The position numbers and the translations under genes were made by a program. The notes beneath the pieces are model-generated. The model ran no database searches. It was given only the letters and a program-made list of their open reading frames with translations, and was not told the origin of the DNA. A stretch of 64,000 nt of DNA from contig NZ_VZPJ01000023.1 of assembly GCF_008801605.1 (NCBI RefSeq), positions 1 to 64,000 on the forward strand. The letters run 5' to 3'. This stretch comes from Pseudomonas brassicacearum subsp. brassicacearum (GTDB lineage: Bacteria > Pseudomonadota > Gammaproteobacteria > Pseudomonadales > Pseudomonadaceae). Position 1 is the first letter of the stretch; each line of letters opens with the position of its first letter. Positions 1 through 8,085 of the stretch are shown piece after piece.

Positions 1-159
1 TCCTTATTGGCGCTTTGGGTAGAAAGGGCGGGACGAGAAGTCTCCCACGGTCCGTACTGGCTAGAGTCGGAATCGAGCTTTTAGTCCCGCCCACCCCTTC
101 AAGTCTAAACATACAAGCGAGCTTGCTCGCGATGAGGCCAGTCAACACAGCACATCCAT
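1..159. other. Window-edge intergenic DNA with long-range inverted repeat and one decayed REP
   Basis: No convincing gene is visible here. A 9-base arm GGGCGGGAC (26-34) is matched by its exact complement GTCCCGCCC (84-92), enclosing 49 bases, which may be a folded RNA or the remnant of an element. At 113-139 there is a single REP-like palindrome (AGCGAGCTTGCTCGCGATGAGG) without the usual GTGGG lead. The downstream AraC-type gene stops at 160. Confidence 0.4.
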
Positions 160-1158
160 TCAGTTCTCCAACTCCCGATAGGCCCCCGGCGTGACCCCCG
201 TCCACTTCTTGAACGCCCGGTGAAACGCCGACGGCTCTGAGAACCCCAACTGCTCGGCGATCTGCTGCAACGACAAATCCGCACGCCCCAAGTGGTAGAT
301 GGCGATATCCCGCCGCAGCTGATCCTTGAGTTCCTGGAAGCTGGTGCCTTCCTCACGCAAATGCCGGCGCAAGGTCTGTGGGCTGATGTGCAGATGGCCG
401 GCGACGGTGTCCAGGTCGGGCCAGCGGGCGGCGTCGCGGCAGAGCAGGCGGCGCAGTTGGCTGCTCAGGCTGTGGCCATCGTCCGGGCGCGACAGCAGGT
501 CGGCGGGGGAGCGTTCGAGGAAATGCTTGAGGGTGCGTTCGTCCTGCAGCAGCGGCATGTCCAGGTAACGGCTGTGGAACAACAGGCTGCTGCTGCGCGC
601 TTCGAACACCAGCGGGCAAGGAAACAGTAAGTCGTATTCGGCACCGTGGGTGGGCTTGGGGTAGCCGAAGGTCGCCTGTTCCAGGCCGATCCGCTGGCCG
701 ATCAGCCAACTGGCAAGTCGATGCCAGACTACCAGCAAGCTTTCAGTCAGGAAGTGATCCGGGTCCCACAGCGTCGAATCGTCCAGCACCAGCCGCACTC
801 GCTCGCCTTCGGCTTCCAGCGTCAGGCTCGGCGCGTCGGGGAACAGGCTGTAGAACAGCAAGCCGCGCTGAAGGGCCTTGCCCAGTGTCCGACAGTGGAT
901 CAACGCGTGACACATCATGGCAAACGTCCCGGGTTTACTCGCAGCCCTGCCGAATCCCAGGTATTCGTCCCCCAATGCCAGCCACAGCGCCTGCAACAGA
1001 CGCGCGAACTGCTCGGGCGCAATCCGCGCGCGCGGCTCATCCAACAGCTCTGGGCTGATGCCCAGCTGGTGCAGCAGAGGAAAATAGTCGAAGCCTTGCC
1101 GACGCGCGCCGCCCAAGGCTGCGCGGGCGAAGTGGCTGGCGATCGTGCGTTGGCGCAT
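160..1158 (-). CDS. AraC-family transcriptional regulator (OruR/ArgR-like architecture)
   Basis: 332-aa regulator. The N-terminal two thirds fit the 'arabinose-binding, AraC N-term' effector domain found in Pseudomonas regulators of amino-acid and organic-acid use. The last ~90 residues are a double helix-turn-helix: a first HTH around HLHISPQTLRRHLREEG and a second around QQIAEQLGFSEPSAFHRAFKKW, ending with the family signature GVTPGAYR. The frame stays open upstream to 1371, but the ATG at 1158 begins a typical N-terminus (MRQRTIASHF) and the upstream part looks non-coding. It is divergent from dctA, and two 14-bp palindromes in the shared region could serve either gene. The target is not known. 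Confidence 0.85.
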   Translation of the reverse strand: MRQRTIASHFARAALGGARRQGFDYFPLLHQLGISPELLDEPRARIAPEQFARLLQALWLALGDEYLGFGRAASKPGTFAMMCHALIHCRTLGKALQRGLLFYSLFPDAPSLTLEAEGERVRLVLDDSTLWDPDHFLTESLLVVWHRLASWLIGQRIGLEQATFGYPKPTHGAEYDLLFPCPLVFEARSSSLLFHSRYLDMPLLQDERTLKHFLERSPADLLSRPDDGHSLSSQLRRLLCRDAARWPDLDTVAGHLHISPQTLRRHLREEGTSFQELKDQLRRDIAIYHLGRADLSLQQIAEQLGFSEPSAFHRAFKKWTGVTPGAYRELEN

Positions 1159-1213
1159 GGCTGAAGTCCGTCCGTTGAGCGGGCGATGGTAGCAGGGCAC
1201 TGCGGCTCGACAA

Positions 1214-1268
1214 GGCGGATATCCGCCAAATCCCGGAGTGATAAACGCCCTGTGGGCGGAAATCCGCC
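1214..1268. promoter_or_regulatory. Tandem palindromes, likely activator sites for dctA
   Basis: GGCGGATATCCGCC (1214-1227) is a perfect palindrome and GGCGGAAATCCGCC (1255-1268) is nearly so. Their centres are 41 bp apart, about four helical turns. They lie about 152 and 111 bp upstream of the predicted dctA transcription start, the usual place for enhancer sites of a sigma-54 activator such as DctD. They are also 56-110 bp upstream of the AraC-type gene, so that regulator is the alternative binder. Confidence 0.6.
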
Positions 1269-1346
1269 ACATTCCGCGCCCGCGTTTAACCCGTGAATAA
1301 TTCCAGGAGCCTTCTGCAACAGCGCTTGTAGGGTTTTTCTGAAAAA

Positions 1347-1362
1347 TGGCACGAGCCTTGCG
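1347..1362 (+). promoter_or_regulatory. Sigma-54 (RpoN) promoter of dctA
   Basis: TGGCACGAGCCTTGCG matches the -24/-12 consensus TGGCACG-N4-TTGC, with exactly 10 bases between the GG and GC doublets. The predicted start is about 1373, leaving a leader of about 120 nt before the dctA ATG at 1492. Sigma-54 control of dctA by DctB/DctD is established in Rhizobium and Pseudomonas. Confidence 0.85.
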
Positions 1363-1491
1363 ATAGAGCACTCAGGTCTGCCGCGTGCAGCCGACAAAAA
1401 ACAAATCCCTCCAGTGCAGGAGGGTTCGCAATTGAGGTGCCGTGGACGACAGGTGGATGTCGTCAAACGGGACTCTTGAGGAAGGTTTGCC

Positions 1492-2844
1492 ATGACGACT
1501 CGTCAGCCACTGTACAAATCCCTGTATTTCCAGGTGATCGTAGCCATTGCCATCGGTATTTTGCTCGGCCACTTCTACCCGCAGACCGGTGTTGCCCTCA
1601 AACCATTCGGTGACGGGTTCATCAAACTGATCAAAATGGTCATCGCTCCCATCATCTTCTGTACCGTCGTCAGCGGCATCGCGGGCATGCAGAACATGAA
1701 GTCGGTGGGCAAGACCGGTGGCTACGCGCTGCTGTACTTCGAAATCGTTTCCACCATCGCCCTGCTGATCGGCCTGGTCGTGGTCAACGTCGTGCAACCG
1801 GGCGTCGGCATGCACATCGATGTGTCGACCCTGGACACCAGCAAGATCGCCGGTTTCATCTCGGCTGGTAAAGACCAGAGCATCATTGCCTTCATCCTCA
1901 ACGTGATCCCGAACACCATCGTCGGCGCGTTCGCCAACGGCGACATCCTGCAAGTGCTGATGTTCTCGGTGATCTTCGGTTTTGCCCTGCATCGCCTGGG
2001 TGCCTACGGCAAGCCGGTGCTGGACTTCATCGATCGCTTCGCCCACGTGATGTTCATCATCATCAACATGATCATGAAGCTGGCCCCCCTCGGTGCCTTC
2101 GGTGCCATGGCGTTCACCATCGGTGCCTATGGCGTCGGTTCGCTGGTGCAACTGGGCCAGCTGATGATCTGCTTCTACATCACCTGCGTGGTGTTCGTGC
2201 TGGTAGTGCTGGGCGCCATCTGCCGCGCCCACGGCTTCAGCGTCGTCAAGCTTATCCGCTACATCCGTGAAGAACTGCTGATCGTGCTGGGCACTTCCTC
2301 GTCGGAATCGGCCCTGCCACGCATGCTGATCAAAATGGAGCGCCTGGGTGCCAAGAAGTCGGTCGTAGGCCTGGTGATCCCGACTGGCTACTCGTTCAAC
2401 CTCGACGGTACTTCGATCTACCTGACCATGGCCGCAGTGTTCATCGCCCAGGCCACTGACACCCAGATGGACCTGACTCACCAGATCACCCTGCTGCTGG
2501 TGCTGCTGCTGTCGTCCAAAGGTGCGGCCGGCGTGACCGGTAGCGGCTTCATCGTGCTGGCGGCCACCCTGTCGGCCGTGGGCACCTTGCCGGTGGCCGG
2601 CCTGGCACTGATCCTGGGTATCGACCGCTTCATGTCCGAAGCCCGTGCCCTGACCAACCTGGTGGGTAACGCTGTCGCCACGATCGTGGTTGCCAAGTGG
2701 GTCAAGGAGCTGGACGAAGACCAGTTGCAGACCGAGCTGGCTTCCGGTGGTCGTGGTATCTCCGACGTCCGTGAAGATGACGAGCAGATCGCAGCGGCGC
2801 AGATTGTAGCGGCTGAAACCTCTGCTCCAGGCGCTGTGAAGTAA
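1492..2844 (+). CDS. dctA: C4-dicarboxylate:cation symporter DctA
   Basis: 450-aa inner-membrane carrier of the DAACS (glutamate/dicarboxylate symporter) family, importing succinate, fumarate and malate with cations. The sequence shows a hydrophobic N-terminus with a conserved HFYP turn, the serine-rich re-entrant loop SSSESALPRM (about residues 268-277), and NLDGTSIY at about 303, the substrate/cation motif of transmembrane segment 7. Length is typical. The ATG is preceded by GAGGAAGG. The gene stands alone between a sigma-54 promoter and a strong terminator. No dctBD genes are in the window. Confidence 0.96.
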   Translation: MTTRQPLYKSLYFQVIVAIAIGILLGHFYPQTGVALKPFGDGFIKLIKMVIAPIIFCTVVSGIAGMQNMKSVGKTGGYALLYFEIVSTIALLIGLVVVNVVQPGVGMHIDVSTLDTSKIAGFISAGKDQSIIAFILNVIPNTIVGAFANGDILQVLMFSVIFGFALHRLGAYGKPVLDFIDRFAHVMFIIINMIMKLAPLGAFGAMAFTIGAYGVGSLVQLGQLMICFYITCVVFVLVVLGAICRAHGFSVVKLIRYIREELLIVLGTSSSESALPRMLIKMERLGAKKSVVGLVIPTGYSFNLDGTSIYLTMAAVFIAQATDTQMDLTHQITLLLVLLLSSKGAAGVTGSGFIVLAATLSAVGTLPVAGLALILGIDRFMSEARALTNLVGNAVATIVVAKWVKELDEDQLQTELASGGRGISDVREDDEQIAAAQIVAAETSAPGAVK

Positions 2845-2860
2845 TTTTCAGGTTGCAATG

Positions 2861-2885
2861 AAAAACCCGCTTCGGCGGGTTTTTT
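2861..2885 (+). terminator. Rho-independent terminator of dctA
   Basis: A 10-bp perfect stem AAAAACCCGC / GCGGGTTTTT closes on a TTCG tetraloop and continues into T residues, 16 bp after the dctA stop. Confidence 0.92.
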
Positions 2886-3022
2886 ATTGGTTCTCAATTT
2901 TGAAGCTCCCTCGCCACGATGGGTTCACACTGAGCGCAATCGTCATCCAAAACGACACCTGCGGTAATTGCCCCACCGCCAACCCCTGCCTAGTCTTTAG
3001 CCATCCCCCTCGGAGATCGCCC

Positions 3023-4204
3023 ATGCAAGGCCCACTGGCATCGCTCAAGGTTCTGGACTTCTCGACCCTGCTGCCCGGGCCGTTCGCCTCGCTGTTGCTG
3101 GCGGACATGGGGGCCGAGGTGTTGCGCATCGAGTCGCCGACCCGCCAGGACCTGCTGCGGGTACTGCCGCCCCATGACCAGGGGGTATCGGCCAGCCACG
3201 CCTACCTCAACCGCAACAAACGCAGCCTGGCCCTGGACCTCAAGCAACCGGAAGCGTTGGCGGTGGTCACGCAATTGCTGAAGGACTACGACATCCTGCT
3301 GGAACAGTTTCGCCCCGGCGTGATGGAGCGACTGGGCCTGGGGTACGAGGCCTTGAAGGCGATCAATCCGCGGCTGATCTACGTGTCGATCACCGGCTAC
3401 GGCCAGACCGGACCCTACAAGGACCGCGCCGGTCACGACATCAATTACCTGGCCCTGGCGGGGCTGGCCAGCCACATCGGCCGTGCCGACAGCGGTCCGT
3501 TGCCGCTGGGGATCCAGGCGGCAGACATCGCCGGTGGTTCGTTGCACGGGGTGATCGGGCTGTTGGCGGCGGTCATCGCCCGCCAGCAAACCGGGCAGGG
3601 CCAGCACCTGGACGTGAGCATGACTGACTGTGTGTTCAGCCTCAACGCCATGGCTGGTGCCGGTTACCTGGCCTGCGGTGTCGAGCCGGGGTGGGAAAAG
3701 CAGATGCTCAACGGCGGCAGCTTCTATGACTATTACCGCACCCGCGATGGTCGCTGGATGTCGGTGGGCAGCCTGGAACCGGTGTTCATGCAGGCGTTGT
3801 GCGAGGCCTTGGGACGGCCGGAACTGGCGGCCCAGGGGTTGTCGCCCAAGCCTGAACAACAACACGCTCTTAAGCAGGCGCTGCAGGCCGAGTTTGAAAA
3901 ACACGATTTCGCCGAGCTGTGCAGCCTGTTTGCCGGGATCGATGCCTGCGTCGAGCCGGTGCTGAGCCTGGAGGAAGCTGTCCGGCATCCGCAGTTACAG
4001 GCTCGGGAGCTGGTGACTCAGGTGCCCCGGGGCGATGGTTCGAGCCAGGCGCAGATGGCTTGTCCATTGAGATTTTCCGAAGGGTTGCCCGAGCCTCGGC
4101 ATATTGGCGCGGAGTTGGGGGCGCATACGGATCAGGTGCTGGGGGAGTTGGGGTTCAGTGCGCAGCGGATCGAAGCGTTGCGTAAGCGCGGGGTGGTTTT
4201 GTAG
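3023..4204 (+). CDS. CaiB/BaiF-type family III CoA transferase, probably an alpha-methylacyl-CoA racemase
   Basis: 393-aa protein of the family III CoA-transferase fold, with an N-terminal LKVLDFSTLLPGPF motif and the ADMGAEVLRIE nucleotide-binding segment. The family covers formyl-CoA transferases and alpha-methylacyl-CoA racemases. Here GHDINYLALAG supplies His138 and AADIAGGS supplies Asp168, 30 residues apart, as in the His126/Asp156 pair of the mycobacterial racemase MCR. This favours racemisation of 2-methyl-branched acyl-CoA esters over CoA transfer. I chose ATG 3023 because GGAGA precedes it and homologous N-termini begin MxGPL; the upstream open frame carries the dctA terminator. Confidence 0.85.
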   Translation: MQGPLASLKVLDFSTLLPGPFASLLLADMGAEVLRIESPTRQDLLRVLPPHDQGVSASHAYLNRNKRSLALDLKQPEALAVVTQLLKDYDILLEQFRPGVMERLGLGYEALKAINPRLIYVSITGYGQTGPYKDRAGHDINYLALAGLASHIGRADSGPLPLGIQAADIAGGSLHGVIGLLAAVIARQQTGQGQHLDVSMTDCVFSLNAMAGAGYLACGVEPGWEKQMLNGGSFYDYYRTRDGRWMSVGSLEPVFMQALCEALGRPELAAQGLSPKPEQQHALKQALQAEFEKHDFAELCSLFAGIDACVEPVLSLEEAVRHPQLQARELVTQVPRGDGSSQAQMACPLRFSEGLPEPRHIGAELGAHTDQVLGELGFSAQRIEALRKRGVVL

Positions 4205-4214
4205 CGTCTGTCAG

Positions 4215-4301
4215 GCCGCCATCGCGAGCAAGCTCGTTCCCACACTGGATTTGCGGCGCTCACAAAACCCCTGTGGGAGCGAGCTTGCTCGCGAAGGGGT
4301 C
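4215..4301. repeat. REP pair in inverted orientation
   Basis: Two Pseudomonas REP palindromes face each other: CGCGAGCAAGCTCGTTCCCAC and GTGGGAGCGAGCTTGCTCGC, with ~30 bp between. The pair lies between the convergent CoA-transferase and sprT genes. Confidence 0.9.
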
Positions 4302-4324
4302 AGCCCAGACACCACAAAGCCTGA

Positions 4325-4819
4325 CTACTCGACCCGGGTTTCTCCACTGAACACCAAGGTATTGCGGCAGCTACGGCACAAATACCGTCGCCCCTGGCGC
4401 ACCAGGCTGTGGCGCTGGGCCGAGAACGGGAAGTCGCTGCCGTCGCAGGGGCATTTGTAGATGTAGCGGGTCACGCTGCGGCGTTTGATTTCGTAGGTGT
4501 GGCAGCGGTTGGGCGGCAGTTCGTACACCCCGCGCATGATCAGTTGCCATTCCTCGCCATGGGGCTGGATGCGTTCGCCAAACAGTTGATGGGCGATCAG
4601 GTGCGCGACTTCATGGGCAACGGTCTGCTTGAGGAAGTCTTCGGCGTTTTCCCGGTACAACTGTGGATTGAAGCGCAGCAGATTCTCATGCAGGTGCGCG
4701 ACACCGGCCTTCTGGCCACGCAATTTGAAGCTGACCACCGGGCGTTTGAAGGGACGTTTGAAAAAGGATTCGGCTTGTTGGTAACACTCTTCGACGCGGG
4801 TATTGAGTTGCTCGAGCAT
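4325..4819 (-). CDS. sprT: SprT-family zinc metalloprotease-like protein
   Basis: 164-aa protein of the SprT family, relatives of the DNA-protein-crosslink protease domain of Spartan. The zinc-protease motif HEVAH is at 69-73, with a third candidate ligand at His87 (PHGEEW). A C-terminal zinc-ribbon-like part contains a CPC cluster and a CRSC pair. Length fits SprT. The ATG at 4819 has a GGAGA ribosome site. The cellular substrate of bacterial SprT is poorly defined. Separated from its upstream neighbour by a GC-rich hairpin. Confidence 0.92.
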   Translation of the reverse strand: MLEQLNTRVEECYQQAESFFKRPFKRPVVSFKLRGQKAGVAHLHENLLRFNPQLYRENAEDFLKQTVAHEVAHLIAHQLFGERIQPHGEEWQLIMRGVYELPPNRCHTYEIKRRSVTRYIYKCPCDGSDFPFSAQRHSLVRQGRRYLCRSCRNTLVFSGETRVE

Positions 4820-4991
4820 GCTTTACGGGTCTCCAGAAGCCCGAGTATGCCGCAAGCGTCGGCCGTTGCGAATCGTCCAGGCGCCCAGTGGTCGTTTCGA
4901 GCGGCTCAAACACAGGAAGGCCGCCTTGCGGCGGCCTGTGTCGGCAGATCCTGTTTTTATTGGAGGGTACTATCGGGACCTTTTCATTCCT

Positions 4992-5594
4992 TCAATTGGT
5001 ATAGATCGGGCCGACGCCGAGCCCCCAGACAATCACCGTGAACGCCATGATGGCCACCAGTACCACCAGGCCGACGGCGAGCACCGAACTGGAAAACAGA
5101 AAACCTTCGTCCTGGGGAATATTCATGAACGTCGGCAAGCCCACATACAGCAGGTAGACCGTGTAGCAGATCGCCGCTGTGCCGACGATCATTCCCAGCC
5201 ACATGTGCGGGTAGAGCGCCGCCAGGCCGCCGATGAACAAAGGTGTCGCGGTGTAGGTGGCGAACGCGACGCAACGGGCCAGGCTCGGATTGGCGTCATA
5301 AGTGCGGGCCATCCAGTGGATGAAGGCGCCCATCACTGCCACACCGCCCAACATGGCCAGGTACGACATGACGGTCATCCACAGCGCACTTTCCTGGGTA
5401 AGCATGACCGGTGCACGATTGCCGATGACCCATCCCACCTGTGTGGTGCCGATGAACGCCGAAACCGCGGGAATGGCCGCCAGGATCAGCGTGTGGGTGA
5501 GGTACATGTGGCTGATGCTTTCCTCCTGGTCGCCACGGATTTCTTTCCATTCTTGATCAGGGTGGGTAAAGAGCCCCACGACATGAGAGATCAT
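4992..5594 (-). CDS. Yip1-family integral membrane protein
   Basis: 200-aa protein with about five hydrophobic segments and the Yip1 N-terminal pattern (GLFTHPDQEWKEI), in which a short cytoplasmic aromatic stretch precedes the first membrane span. Bacterial members are conserved inner-membrane proteins without an assigned biochemical role. A strong AGGAGT ribosome site lies upstream of ATG 5594. Monocistronic by position: convergent spacing to sprT and divergent from ttcA. Confidence 0.85.
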   Translation of the reverse strand: MISHVVGLFTHPDQEWKEIRGDQEESISHMYLTHTLILAAIPAVSAFIGTTQVGWVIGNRAPVMLTQESALWMTVMSYLAMLGGVAVMGAFIHWMARTYDANPSLARCVAFATYTATPLFIGGLAALYPHMWLGMIVGTAAICYTVYLLYVGLPTFMNIPQDEGFLFSSSVLAVGLVVLVAIMAFTVIVWGLGVGPIYTN

Positions 5595-5997
5595 AGTCAG
5601 TCACTCCTTTGTTATTGCCATCGCCCCCCAACGGAGCGCCTACGGGCCAAATGGCCGGGTAAGTAAAGGTCTGTAAGTGTGTGCGACCTTATGTCGCAGT
5701 ATAGAAAGGAGTCACCCCGAGGGGGATGGGGGGCTTAGAGCAAATCGCGCTCTAGGTCGTGGTGCTAATCGCCGATGGGTCTGTACACAACCCTGGCAAA
5801 GAAATTCACCTTGTGGGAGCAAGGCTTGCCCGCGATGGAAGAGATGCGGTCTTTCAGAAACCGAGCCGTCTGTTTTCGCGAGCAAGCTTTGCTCCCACAA
5901 TGGTCTCGCCACAAAAGTGCCTGTCATCAGCCTTCGCCGACGGCGGATTTTTTGCGTAAAATGCCGGCCTTTCGTCACACCTCACGGATTTCGCGTC
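5595..5997. other. 403-bp divergent intergenic region between the Yip1 gene and ttcA
   Basis: No gene seen. It holds a short perfect hairpin TGCGAC/GTCGCA (5682-5687 with 5693-5698) and a second one AGAGC/GCTCT (about 5737-5753), both close to where the minus-strand Yip1 gene promoter should lie. A REP pair (listed separately) follows before ttcA. The upstream ttcA reading frame through this region is not conserved-looking. Confidence 0.6.
5811..5901. repeat. REP pair upstream of ttcA
   Basis: GTGGGAGCAAGGCTTGCCCGCGA (5813 on) and CGCGAGCAAGCTTTGCTCCCAC (about 5878-5899) form an inverted pair of the GCAAGCTTGC subtype. It is unusual in lying about 100 bp 5' of a start codon rather than at a gene end. 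Confidence 0.88.
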
Positions 5998-6822
5998 ATG
6001 GGCACTCTTACGGTCAACCAGAACAAACTGCAAAAGCGCCTGCGCCGCCAGGCCGGTGAGGCGGTCGCCGATTTCAACATGATCGAGGACGGCGACAAGG
6101 TCATGGTCTGCCTGTCCGGCGGCAAGGACAGCTACACCTTGCTCGATGTGCTGATGCATCTGCAGAAGGTTGCGCCGATCAAGTTCGACATCGTCGCGGT
6201 GAACATGGACCAGAAGCAGCCCGGGTTCCCCGAGCATGTGCTGCCGGCCTACCTTGAGTCGCTGGGTGTGGAATATCACATCGTCGAGAAAGACACCTAT
6301 TCGGTGGTCAAGGAACTGATTCCCGAAGGCAAGACCACCTGTTCGCTGTGCTCACGCCTGCGGCGCGGAACGCTCTACACCTTCGCCGACGAGATCGGTG
6401 CGACCAAGATGGCCCTGGGGCACCATCGCGACGACATCGTCGAGACCTTCTTCCTGAACATGTTCTACAACGGCTCGCTCAAGGCCATGCCGCCCAAGCT
6501 GCGCGCCGATGACGGGCGCAACGTGGTGATCCGCCCGCTGGCCTATTGCAGCGAGAAAGACATCCAGGCCTATTCGGATTTCAAGCAATTCCCGATCATC
6601 CCCTGCAACCTGTGCGGCTCCCAGGAAAACCTGCAACGCCAGGTGGTCAAGGAGATGCTCCAGGAGTGGGAACGCAAGACGCCGGGCCGTACCGAGAGCA
6701 TTTTCCGCGGCTTGCAGAACGTCATTCCGTCGCAACTGGCGGACCGCAACCTGTTTGACTTCACCAACCTGCGCATCGATGAAAACGCCACGCCGCGGTT
6801 CGTCAATGTGGTGAATCTCTGA
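5998..6822 (+). CDS. ttcA: tRNA 2-thiocytidine(32) synthetase TtcA
   Basis: 274-aa ATP-dependent enzyme that thiolates cytidine 32 of several tRNAs using a 4Fe-4S cluster. The PP-loop SGGKDS is at residues 40-45. The two CxxC pairs that carry the cluster are Cys115/Cys118 (CSLC) and Cys203/Cys206 (CNLC). GHHRDD and the TPGRTESIFRGL region are typical of TtcA/TilS relatives. I chose ATG 5998 because MGTLTVNQNK is the usual N-terminus; the frame is open back to 5677 but includes REP DNA. A terminator follows. Confidence 0.95.
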   Translation: MGTLTVNQNKLQKRLRRQAGEAVADFNMIEDGDKVMVCLSGGKDSYTLLDVLMHLQKVAPIKFDIVAVNMDQKQPGFPEHVLPAYLESLGVEYHIVEKDTYSVVKELIPEGKTTCSLCSRLRRGTLYTFADEIGATKMALGHHRDDIVETFFLNMFYNGSLKAMPPKLRADDGRNVVIRPLAYCSEKDIQAYSDFKQFPIIPCNLCGSQENLQRQVVKEMLQEWERKTPGRTESIFRGLQNVIPSQLADRNLFDFTNLRIDENATPRFVNVVNL

Positions 6823-6840
6823 CTCTACCGATAGTTATTA

Positions 6841-6863
6841 CGGCGCTTTCAAGCGCCGTTTTC
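6841..6863 (+). terminator. Terminator of ttcA
   Basis: The stem CGGCGCTT/AAGCGCCG with a two-base loop is followed by TTTTC, 18 bp after the ttcA stop. Confidence 0.8.
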
Positions 6864-6886
6864 ATTTCTAACCCCCAGGAGAGGGC

Positions 6887-7561
6887 ATGCGCGATTACAA
6901 GTGGCTGCACGAGTACTGTCTGAACCGCTTCGGTTCGGCGGCTGAACTGGAAGCCCGTCTGCCGGTGCCCAAGACCCCGGCGCAACTGCGCAAGATCAGC
7001 GACGATCGCTACCTCTCGACCATGGCGCTGCGGGTCTTCCGCGCCGGGCTCAAGCACAGCCTGGTGGACGCCAAGTGGCCGGCGTTCGAGGAAGTGTTCT
7101 TCAAGTTCGACCCGGAAAAAGTCGTGTTGATGGGGGCTGAGCATCTGGAGCGATTGATGCAGGATACGCGGATCATCCGCCACCTGGGCAAGCTCAAGAG
7201 CGTGCCGCGCAACGCGCAACTGATCCTGGACGTGGCCCATGAAAAGGGCAGCTTCGGCGCGCTGGTCGCCGACTGGCCAGTGACCGACATCGTCGGCCTG
7301 TGGACCTATCTGAAAAAACACGGCCATCAGTTGGGCGGCCTGTCGGCACCGCGCTTCCTGCGCATGATGGGCAAGGACACCTTCACGCCCAGTTATGACG
7401 TAGTGGCGGCGCTCAATGCCCAGGAGATCATCGACAAAGTCCCCACCAGCCAGCGGGACCTGGCGACGGTGCAGAATGCCTTCAACCAGTGGCATGAACA
7501 GAGTGGCGGACGGCCGATGTCGCAGATTTCGATGATGCTGGCGTATACCGTCAATCATTGA
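6887..7561 (+). CDS. Tag-type (DNA-3-methyladenine glycosylase I family) protein
   Basis: 224-aa protein resembling the Tag superfamily of helix-hairpin-helix glycosylases that remove 3-methyladenine. Matching parts are FRAGLKHSLVDAKWPAFEEVF followed by FDPEKV, the RIIRHLGKLKS region and the central NAQLI segment. The N-terminal zinc-binding Cys/His residues of E. coli Tag are not evident, so this is a divergent, possibly differently specific member. Start ATG 6887 is preceded by AGGAGAGGGC. It follows the ttcA terminator and so probably has its own promoter. Confidence 0.75.
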   Translation: MRDYKWLHEYCLNRFGSAAELEARLPVPKTPAQLRKISDDRYLSTMALRVFRAGLKHSLVDAKWPAFEEVFFKFDPEKVVLMGAEHLERLMQDTRIIRHLGKLKSVPRNAQLILDVAHEKGSFGALVADWPVTDIVGLWTYLKKHGHQLGGLSAPRFLRMMGKDTFTPSYDVVAALNAQEIIDKVPTSQRDLATVQNAFNQWHEQSGGRPMSQISMMLAYTVNH

Positions 7562-7573
7562 GACCGCGTCGCG

Positions 7574-7657
7574 CCCATCGCGAGCGAGCTCGCTCCCACA
7601 CTGGATCTTTGGCGTTCACAAAACCCTGTGGGAGCGAGCTTGCTCGCGATGGCGGCC
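7574..7657. repeat. REP pair between convergent genes
   Basis: CGCGAGCGAGCTCGCTCCCAC and GTGGGAGCGAGCTTGCTCGC form an inverted pair. Its right edge is 2 bp from the stop codon of the minus-strand DUF2069 gene. Confidence 0.9.
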
Positions 7658-7659
7658 TA

Positions 7660-8085
7660 TCAGGCGACGGAGACCTCTCCCTCTCCCGCCAACCGTCGAT
7701 TCAACTGAAACCGCCACCGCACATACAACAACGCCGAGCAGAACACCGCCACGCTCGCCACCATTTCCAGCACGCCGAACAACTGTCGGTTGGGGTCGTA
7801 GGCCGCCAGCGCACCCTTGATGAAATACAGGTTCACCACGAAGCACATCCACGAGTGTCCGCGGGCGCTGCCGGTGAGCATGCCGGGGGCGAGTATCAGC
7901 AGCGGCACCAGTTCGATCAGCAGAATGACCCAGGGGCGTGCGCCGTGCAGGTCGGCGATCAGCAGGTAGTAGGCGCTGAGCAACCCCACCAGGCCGAAAA
8001 AGCACAGCAGGCTGAGGATGCGGGCGATGCGTACGCGCGGTTCCAGCCATTGGATCGAAGGCAGGATCTTCGGCTTCTTAGCCAC
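7660..8085 (-). CDS. DUF2069 inner-membrane protein
   Basis: 141-aa protein with about four hydrophobic helices (around ILSLLCFFGLVGLLSAYYLL, VILLIELVPLLILAPGML, FVVNLYFIKGAL and VFCSALLYVRW), matching the small DUF2069 membrane family of gammaproteobacteria, whose function is unknown. I chose the GTG at 8085 (VAKKPKILPS) because GGAG lies 8 bp upstream and the protein then begins with a basic tail; the longer frame would read back through wrbA. It overlaps the end of wrbA by 8 bp, so translation is probably coupled as the last gene of arsC-wrbA-DUF2069. Confidence 0.85.
   Translation of the reverse strand: MAKKPKILPSIQWLEPRVRIARILSLLCFFGLVGLLSAYYLLIADLHGARPWVILLIELVPLLILAPGMLTGSARGHSWMCFVVNLYFIKGALAAYDPNRQLFGVLEMVASVAVFCSALLYVRWRFQLNRRLAGEGEVSVA

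Noticed and set aside
26..92. Integron attC site at the window start
   Set aside because: Arms and loop size are suggestive, but the RYYYAAC/GTTRRRY core motifs are absent.
1159..1371. N-terminal extension of the AraC-type regulator (71 extra codons)
   Set aside because: The extra translation lacks family similarity and would run through the palindromes and toward the dctA promoter.
1372..2481. 369-codon minus-strand frame over dctA
   Set aside because: Asp/His/Gln-rich antisense product; dctA on the other strand has clear transporter motifs.
4918..4935. GC-rich hairpin GGCCGCC/GGCGGCC after the Yip1 gene as an intrinsic terminator
   Set aside because: Neither strand has a T-run after it, so termination cannot be claimed; it may be a weak structure.
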